From: Mageeibacillus sp. UBA5442
GTDB taxonomy: Bacteria; Bacillota; Clostridia; Saccharofermentanales; DTU023
NCBI GenBank assembly: GCA_002427475.1
Contig: DIRG01000080.1
Location: 1 to 11,596, forward strand
Direction: 5' to 3'
Length of the DNA stretch: 11,596 nucleotides
In this document: positions 7,725 to 11,596 of the stretch, one piece after another
How positions within the stretch are numbered: the stretch's first letter is position 1
How the letters are laid out: every line of letters begins with the position of its first letter
Position numbers and translations under genes: made by a program
The notes under the pieces: model-generated
What the model was told of the DNA's origin: nothing
Seen by the model: only the letters and a program-made list of their open reading frames with translations
Database searches by the model: none

Positions 7725-8563
7725 TAGATAATTACCTCCTGATGACGAATAGCATGACATTGAATATTAACAGCGACCGGCAAAGCGGCAATATGCGTGG
7801 GTAAGGCTTCAATTGTCACAGCTAAAGCTGTTGTCCTGCCGCCAAAACCTTGCGGTCCTACACCCAGTTCATTGATCTCACGCAACAATTCTGCTTCAAA
7901 CTCGGCGTAATACGGGTCTTCATTAGTTGAATCCAAACTGCGCAAGAGAGAACGTTTCGCAGCTAAAGCTACCTGTTCGAAAGTTCCACCAATACCCACT
8001 CCTACCATAAAAGGAGGACAGGCGTTAGGTCCCGCCATACTGACTGTCTCCAAGACAAAGTCTCGGACGCCTTTACGTCCATCAGCCGGCACGAGCATCT
8101 TCAGCCTGCTCATATTCTCACTGCCGAAACCTTTGGCCATCAGCGTCAGCTTCACCTTATCGCCGGGAACTAATGTGGTATTGATAAAGGCCGGAGTATT
8201 ATCTCCGGTATTAACTCTTCTTATGGGATCTTTTACTATAGATTTGCGCAGATAATATTTCTCATAGCCTTGGCGGATGCCTTCATTGATAGCTGCATAA
8301 GGGTCGCCATTGAAGTGGACATCAAGTCCGATCTCAAGAAAAACAACAGATGCGCCTGTATCTTGACACATAGGTATGCTCTCACGGTCGGCTAGCTCTG
8401 CATTGTCCAGAATGTCTCCTAGAACAGAAACAGCAGTAACAGAATCTTCCCTAGAACGCGCGGCCTCCATACATGCCTTCACATCAGCTGGCAATTCCAT
8501 GGCCAGCGGCCTACACATCTCTCTAACCTTTTCGGTCAGAATACCGGTATCAATCGTTCGCAT
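7724..8563 (-). CDS. Class I fumarase-type hydratase alpha subunit, probable mesaconase
   Basis: 279-residue iron-sulfur subunit of a two-subunit class I fumarase/tartrate dehydratase-type enzyme. Three cysteines in conserved settings should bind the [4Fe-4S] cluster: Cys66 in MCQDTG, Cys182 in GPNACPP and Cys269 in NIQCHAIRH. The GIGGTFE loop at 190-196 and GPQGFGGRTT at 236-245 are also family marks. The cluster is oxygen-sensitive, in keeping with an anaerobe. It is the first gene of the cluster. Its ATG follows AGAGGAGG by five bases, and beta overlaps its stop by one base. With beta it is proposed to add water to mesaconate to give (S)-citramalate, between MAL and the lyase. Fumarase activity cannot be excluded from sequence. 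Confidence 0.9.
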   Translation of the reverse strand: MRTIDTGILTEKVREMCRPLAMELPADVKACMEAARSREDSVTAVSVLGDILDNAELADRESIPMCQDTGASVVFLEIGLDVHFNGDPYAAINEGIRQGYEKYYLRKSIVKDPIRRVNTGDNTPAFINTTLVPGDKVKLTLMAKGFGSENMSRLKMLVPADGRKGVRDFVLETVSMAGPNACPPFMVGVGIGGTFEQVALAAKRSLLRSLDSTNEDPYYAEFEAELLREINELGVGPQGFGGRTTALAVTIEALPTHIAALPVAVNIQCHAIRHQEVII

Positions 8564-8619
8564 TACAGCCTCCTCTGAAGAGATTAGGAACTTTAATTTC
8601 TGAAAACAAATTCCTCTTT

Positions 8620-8673
8620 TTCAACTGTACTTACACAATACCTCAACGTGTGCTATACCGCAAGTATGTTGAA
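8620..8673. repeat. Widely spaced inverted repeat TTCAAC/GTTGAA, possible operator
   Basis: TTCAAC at 8620-8625 and GTTGAA at 8668-8673 are inverted copies, with a further direct TCAAC at 8643-8647. The outer pair is partly extended (TTCAAC-TGTAC against TTCAAC-ATAC on the other strand). The elements bracket the candidate minus-strand promoter. They could be half-sites for the GntR protein, but 6-base matches in A/T-rich DNA may be chance. Confidence 0.25.
8635..8663 (-). promoter_or_regulatory. Candidate promoter of the methylaspartate operon
   Basis: Read on the minus strand, TTGCGG (8663-8658) and TATTGT (8640-8635) are separated by 17 bases. They would start transcription about 65 bases before the hydratase alpha ATG. 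The matches to the sigma-70/sigma-A consensus are only 3-4 of 6 in each box, and other weak pairs exist nearby, so this is the best guess rather than a firm call. Confidence 0.3.
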
Positions 8674-8698
8674 GCTGCTTTTTCATTGCTTTGATCCA

Positions 8699-8721
8699 TA
8701 GCTTGTGAAAATTTAAAGCTA
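8699..8721. repeat. Dyad TAGCTT-N11-AAGCTA, possible operator
   Basis: A perfect 6-base inverted repeat, TAGCTT (8699-8704) and AAGCTA (8716-8721), with an A/T-rich 11-base centre. It sits just upstream of the plus-strand -35 box and upstream of the minus-strand promoter region. Its size and symmetry suit a dimeric winged-helix regulator. There is no direct evidence of binding. Confidence 0.3.
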
Positions 8722-8728
8722 AGCTCCC

Positions 8729-8758
8729 TTGACATTGAACAGAATTGTGCAAGACAAT
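8729..8758 (+). promoter_or_regulatory. Candidate pepF promoter
   Basis: A perfect -35 box TTGACA (8729-8734) is followed after 18 bases by GACAAT (8753-8758), a 4/6 match to TATAAT. An alternative -10 is TATAAG at 8767-8772 with a weaker -35, TTGTGC at 8745-8750. The leader to the pepF ATG would be about 80 bases. A short dyad, ATTGT-N5-ACAAT (8744-8758), overlaps the -10 box and could be an operator. Confidence 0.5.
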
Positions 8759-8847
8759 AGAGAGCATATAAGAGTGCTTATTAAAGCATGGAGCTCCTAC
8801 TTGCCACTAGAAATCGCAAAGAGATAGATATCGAAGTGAGGAAAAAC

Positions 8848-10629
8848 ATGACAAAAAGAAGTGAAGTACGTGTAGAAGACACTTGGGATCTGAGTCACAT
8901 TTTCAGCTCTTTTGAAGAGTATGATCAGGCTCAAAAGAAATTGCAGGAAGATGCCGCTGACTTTGTAGCTCGTTATCGCGAGAAAATTGCCGGCAATAAA
9001 AGTGCAGATGTTCTGCTGGAATCTTGGCGCGCTCTGGTGCAGCTGATCAGCGACGCGGTAGAAGTTGCTTCGTTAGCCTTCCTCGATTATTCCGTCGATA
9101 TGACTAATCAGGAAAAAATGCGGCGCAACATGCTAAGCAATAATGTCGTGTCCAAACTTTCGAGCGACATCAGCTTTTACGAAAGCGAGTTAGAGGAAGT
9201 TGATGAAAAAATTATCAAGGAGGCGATAGAGAAAGAGCCGGGATCCGCTAAATATTTCAACGACCATTTGCGCAAACGACCTCACCGCCTTTCTGCTGAA
9301 AGCGAGGAGCTGCTGACAGCCCTAGACGGAGCAACTGTTTCTTTGCCGGAGCAAGTGTACGAAGCAGCTAAGTTCGCGGACCTCTCCTTCCCCGACTTTG
9401 AAGTCAACGGTGAAACCTATTCACTGAGTTTTGCCGCTTATGAAGAATATTACGCTATGCACGCAGACACTGCTGTGCGCAGAGAAGCTTTCCGTGTCTT
9501 TTCAGAAAACCTAGCCAAATATCGCAACACAATGGCAACAGGTTACTATGCTCATGTTAAGCAAGATGTCCTATTAGCTGAACGGCGCTCTTATGAAAAC
9601 GTCTTCACCTATCTACTGCGAAACCAAGACGTAGGCGAGTCTCTCTATCATCGCCAAATTGATGTAACTATGGAACAGCTAGCACCTCATATGCGCAAAT
9701 ACGCCAAAAAACTGGGCGAAAACTGGGGACTGGATCGCGTGACCTACGCTGATTTGAAACTGCCTCCCCTGCGGGATAAATCGATCACCGTCAGCAGAGA
9801 AGAAGCCAAAGAGCTGGTTCTCGGCGCTTTAGAAGTAATGGGAACCGATTATCAGAACATTGCTAAACGCGCCTTTGACGAACGCTGGATGGATTTTGCC
9901 GAGAATGAAGGCAAGAGCACCGGCGGTTTCTGTTCTTCCTCCATGTATACACACCCATATATCCTGCTCAATTGGACGGGCCAAATGCCGGACGTGTTCA
10001 CCATCATCCATGAATTGGGGCATGCCGCCCAGGCGGAGCTATCCAGAGCGAAGAACAATATTACAAATGCTAGCCCCTCGCTCTATTTCATTGAAGCTCC
10101 TTCAACTTTCAATGAAACACTGATGTCGCAATACTTGATTAAGTCTAGCGATGACCTCGATGTGGAAAAACAAGTAGCTGCACAGATGGTTTCAAATACC
10201 TATTATCATAACTTCGTCACCCACTTCCTCGAAGCTCACTGGCAAAGAGAAGTCTATCGTGCAGTCGTTGCAGGGAAAGCGTTGACCGCCGATGACCTGG
10301 ATCACCTCTTCCTCAAGACCCTGCAAGAATTCTGGGGCGACGAAGTAGAGATGACATCCGGTGCCGAGCGCACTTGGATGAGACAACCTCACTATTACAG
10401 AGGACTTTATCCTTACACTTACAGCGCCGGGCTCACCGTCGGTACAGCCGTCAGCCTTCGCATTGAACAAGAAGGTGAAGCCGCCGTTCAGGACTGGCTA
10501 GACACTTTGGCTTTAGGCGGAACCAAAGATCCGCTAGAATTGTCTCGTACCGCAGGTGTTGACATTTCAACTGAAAAGCCCTTATGTGATACTATTGCCT
10601 ATATCGGTTCACTCGTGGACCGTCTATAA
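8848..10629 (+). CDS. pepF: Oligoendopeptidase F, M3-family zinc metallopeptidase
   Basis: 593-residue cytoplasmic peptidase that cuts short peptides, typical in length for PepF (about 600). The zinc site is HELGH at 388-392 (His388, Glu389 catalytic, His392), with the third ligand expected at Glu416 in YFIEAPSTFNET. The N-terminal VEDTWDLSHIF (9-19 region) is the usual PepF opening. I chose the ATG at 8848: it follows GAGGAAAAAC and matches the family's N-terminus. An in-frame ATG at 8788 has no Shine-Dalgarno and would add 20 unconserved residues. There is no signal peptide. It is transcribed away from the glutamate operon. A peptidase beside a glutamate fermentation operon fits a peptide-using lifestyle, but PepF is widespread and the link may be accidental. 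Confidence 0.95.
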   Translation: MTKRSEVRVEDTWDLSHIFSSFEEYDQAQKKLQEDAADFVARYREKIAGNKSADVLLESWRALVQLISDAVEVASLAFLDYSVDMTNQEKMRRNMLSNNVVSKLSSDISFYESELEEVDEKIIKEAIEKEPGSAKYFNDHLRKRPHRLSAESEELLTALDGATVSLPEQVYEAAKFADLSFPDFEVNGETYSLSFAAYEEYYAMHADTAVRREAFRVFSENLAKYRNTMATGYYAHVKQDVLLAERRSYENVFTYLLRNQDVGESLYHRQIDVTMEQLAPHMRKYAKKLGENWGLDRVTYADLKLPPLRDKSITVSREEAKELVLGALEVMGTDYQNIAKRAFDERWMDFAENEGKSTGGFCSSSMYTHPYILLNWTGQMPDVFTIIHELGHAAQAELSRAKNNITNASPSLYFIEAPSTFNETLMSQYLIKSSDDLDVEKQVAAQMVSNTYYHNFVTHFLEAHWQREVYRAVVAGKALTADDLDHLFLKTLQEFWGDEVEMTSGAERTWMRQPHYYRGLYPYTYSAGLTVGTAVSLRIEQEGEAAVQDWLDTLALGGTKDPLELSRTAGVDISTEKPLCDTIAYIGSLVDRL

Positions 10630-10650
10630 AAGCGGAGAACAATAACTTTG

Positions 10651-10980
10651 ATGTTTAAAAAGTCTAAAGTAGACAGAATACTTGAACTGCAGCGTGAACA
10701 GCGCGAAGCCAGAGAAACTGAGAATAATCTTGGCAATGAAACTCTGCCTCAAGATACCGGTGACGATAGAAACGACGCTGAGATGGACTACTATCCTCTA
10801 GCCGATGATAGTGACGAAGAAATCGAACGCAGAAAAAAGCTCAAAAAGGAAGAACGCAAGGAAAACATGAAGAACATCTTCTCCATGATGATTGCAGCTG
10901 TCCTCGTCTTTCTGCCTGCTTTGCTCGTACTGGTAGCAGCCTTCCTGCTCTTCATCTGGCTTTTCTTCAGAGGATTCTAA
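10651..10980 (+). CDS. Small single-span, probably tail-anchored membrane protein, function unknown
   Basis: 109 residues. The first 72 or so are very polar and charged: basic at the N-terminus, then an acidic stretch about 45-58, then a lysine/arginine/glutamate-rich helix about 58-73. The last 35 residues are a long hydrophobic segment ending in FFRGF, so the protein is likely held in the membrane by its C-terminus with the charged part in the cytoplasm. It starts 21 bases after pepF and probably shares its transcript. The start is uncertain: a TTG at 10648 lies just before the ATG, and GGAG at 10633-10636 suits the TTG slightly better. I do not recognise a family. Confidence 0.7.
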   Translation: MFKKSKVDRILELQREQREARETENNLGNETLPQDTGDDRNDAEMDYYPLADDSDEEIERRKKLKKEERKENMKNIFSMMIAAVLVFLPALLVLVAAFLLFIWLFFRGF

Positions 10981-11002
10981 ACGCACAAACAAGAGATATT
11001 AA

Positions 11003-11028
11003 AAAGGCCGGGCAATCGCCCGGCCTTT
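11003..11028. terminator. Strong bidirectional intrinsic terminator
   Basis: A perfect 11-base-pair stem, AAAGGCCGGGC / GCCCGGCCTTT, closes an AATC loop. On the plus strand it is followed by TTTACTTTT and ends the pepF unit. On the minus strand the stem is followed by a T-run (TTTTTAATA) and can end the convergent membrane-protein gene. It lies between two convergent genes, as expected for a shared terminator. Confidence 0.9.
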
Positions 11029-11049
11029 ACTTTTGCGGAAACATACCGC

Positions 11050-11596
11050 TTATTCGTTGATATAGGATATTGTCACGTTAGACAAAGTCACCAGAACTAG
11101 CCATATGACTGCTACAGGAATTCTAATAAAGAACTCCATTTCAACAAGCAAGAAAACAATCAACAGAACAACAAAGAGGAAATTTGAACTCCACTTGATC
11201 ATGTTGACGTTCTTCCTCTTTATCAAATGATAAAGATTGCTGCTTAAGCGATAAAGCACATAAAGCATAAAGAGGTACTTGACCACTGTGACAAACTGTA
11301 ATGCTGCGTAATCCGCCAAGGTTTCATTGTTAAGATCCAAATAAATATTGCCGATCAAAAGCAATAGTACCACGGCGATTATAACAATCGTGAGTATGCG
11401 GGCTACATCGAGGTTGTGTTTCCTGTCTCTCAAGAAAGCCGCCTCGCTTTGTTCCACGAACATCCCTTTACCCCTTCTCGATCTCTCAATCCGCACAGCT
11501 AAGACAAAGACCACCGCAGACACGAGTATGCACAGGGGCATCCAAATGATGAGATTGCTTTCAGCGAAGGTCTCCGACTGAGGAATGATGCGGACA
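11050..11596 (-). CDS. Multi-spanning membrane protein of unknown function, N-terminus outside window
   Basis: The reading frame is open to the right edge, giving 181 residues here. The first ATG in the window (11541) lies inside a hydrophobic segment and has no Shine-Dalgarno, so the true start is most likely beyond the edge. About five hydrophobic spans are visible: IIWMPLCILV onward, ILTIVIIAVVLLLLIGNIYL, the FVTVVKYLFMLYVLY region, the NFLFVVLLIVFLLVEMEFF region and a last one starting RIPVAVIWLVLV. Loops are short, with a basic one (RIERSRRGKG) after the first span. No motif that I recognise is present. It converges on the pepF unit and shares its terminator. Confidence 0.7.
   Translation of the reverse strand, partial: VRIIPQSETFAESNLIIWMPLCILVSAVVFVLAVRIERSRRGKGMFVEQSEAAFLRDRKHNLDVARILTIVIIAVVLLLLIGNIYLDLNNETLADYAALQFVTVVKYLFMLYVLYRLSSNLYHLIKRKNVNMIKWSSNFLFVVLLIVFLLVEMEFFIRIPVAVIWLVLVTLSNVTISYINE

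Noticed and set aside
8564..8847. Possible cobalamin riboswitch, expected before a B12-dependent pathway
   Set aside because: I found no convincing B12 box or multi-stem layout. The predicted minus-strand leader is only about 65 bases, too short for the riboswitch. The GCCACTAG near 8803 is on the pepF side and isolated.
8788..8847. Upstream in-frame ATG as pepF start
   Set aside because: It lacks a Shine-Dalgarno and adds 20 residues not expected in PepF; the ATG at 8848 has GAGGA at good spacing.
10798..10992. 64-codon minus-strand open frame
   Set aside because: Antisense to the small membrane protein, and its acidic composition is simply the complement of that gene's hydrophobic and lysine codons.

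Overview
The window looks like a chromosomal segment of an anaerobic, amino-acid-fermenting bacterium, most likely a Bacillota (clostridia-like) species. Base composition is roughly balanced (an eye estimate, not counted). Shine-Dalgarno sequences of the AGGAGG type precede most genes, and a glmS-glmL-glmE-mal block is arranged as I recall it from Clostridium tetanomorphum. I cannot name the species.

Minus strand, 8563 down to 1: one tightly packed ten-gene cluster read right to left. The order is two-subunit class I hydratase (alpha, beta), GntR-type regulator, glutamate mutase small subunit (glmS), its reactivating ATPase (glmL), glutamate mutase large subunit (glmE), methylaspartate ammonia-lyase (mal), and citrate/citramalate lyase gamma, beta and alpha (citD, citE, citF; the last runs off the left edge). 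Gaps are about 40 bases or less, and several genes abut or overlap. Together these genes encode the whole methylaspartate route of glutamate fermentation: (S)-glutamate to (2S,3S)-3-methylaspartate (GlmS/GlmE, coenzyme B12), to mesaconate (MAL), to (S)-citramalate (the hydratase, here best read as mesaconase), to acetate plus pyruvate (citramalate lyase). The fumarase-like and citrate-lyase-like genes would be named fumarase and citrate lyase by homology alone; context argues for mesaconase and citramalate lyase.

8564-8847: a divergent intergenic region of 284 bases holding candidate promoters for both directions and three inverted repeats that could be operators, possibly for the GntR protein.

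Plus strand, 8848-10980: pepF (M3-family oligoendopeptidase F), followed by a small, probably tail-anchored membrane protein. They end at a strong, apparently bidirectional hairpin terminator (11003-11028).

Minus strand, 11050 to the right edge: the C-terminal part of a multi-spanning membrane protein of unknown function, convergent with the pepF unit. Its start lies outside the window.

No tRNA, rRNA, CRISPR array, insertion sequence or phage gene was seen. The main points of interest are the one-operon pathway, the probable mesaconase, the pathway-internal GntR regulator with an unrecognised sensor domain, and sequence differences in the lyase alpha subunit that may mark a citramalate rather than citrate enzyme.
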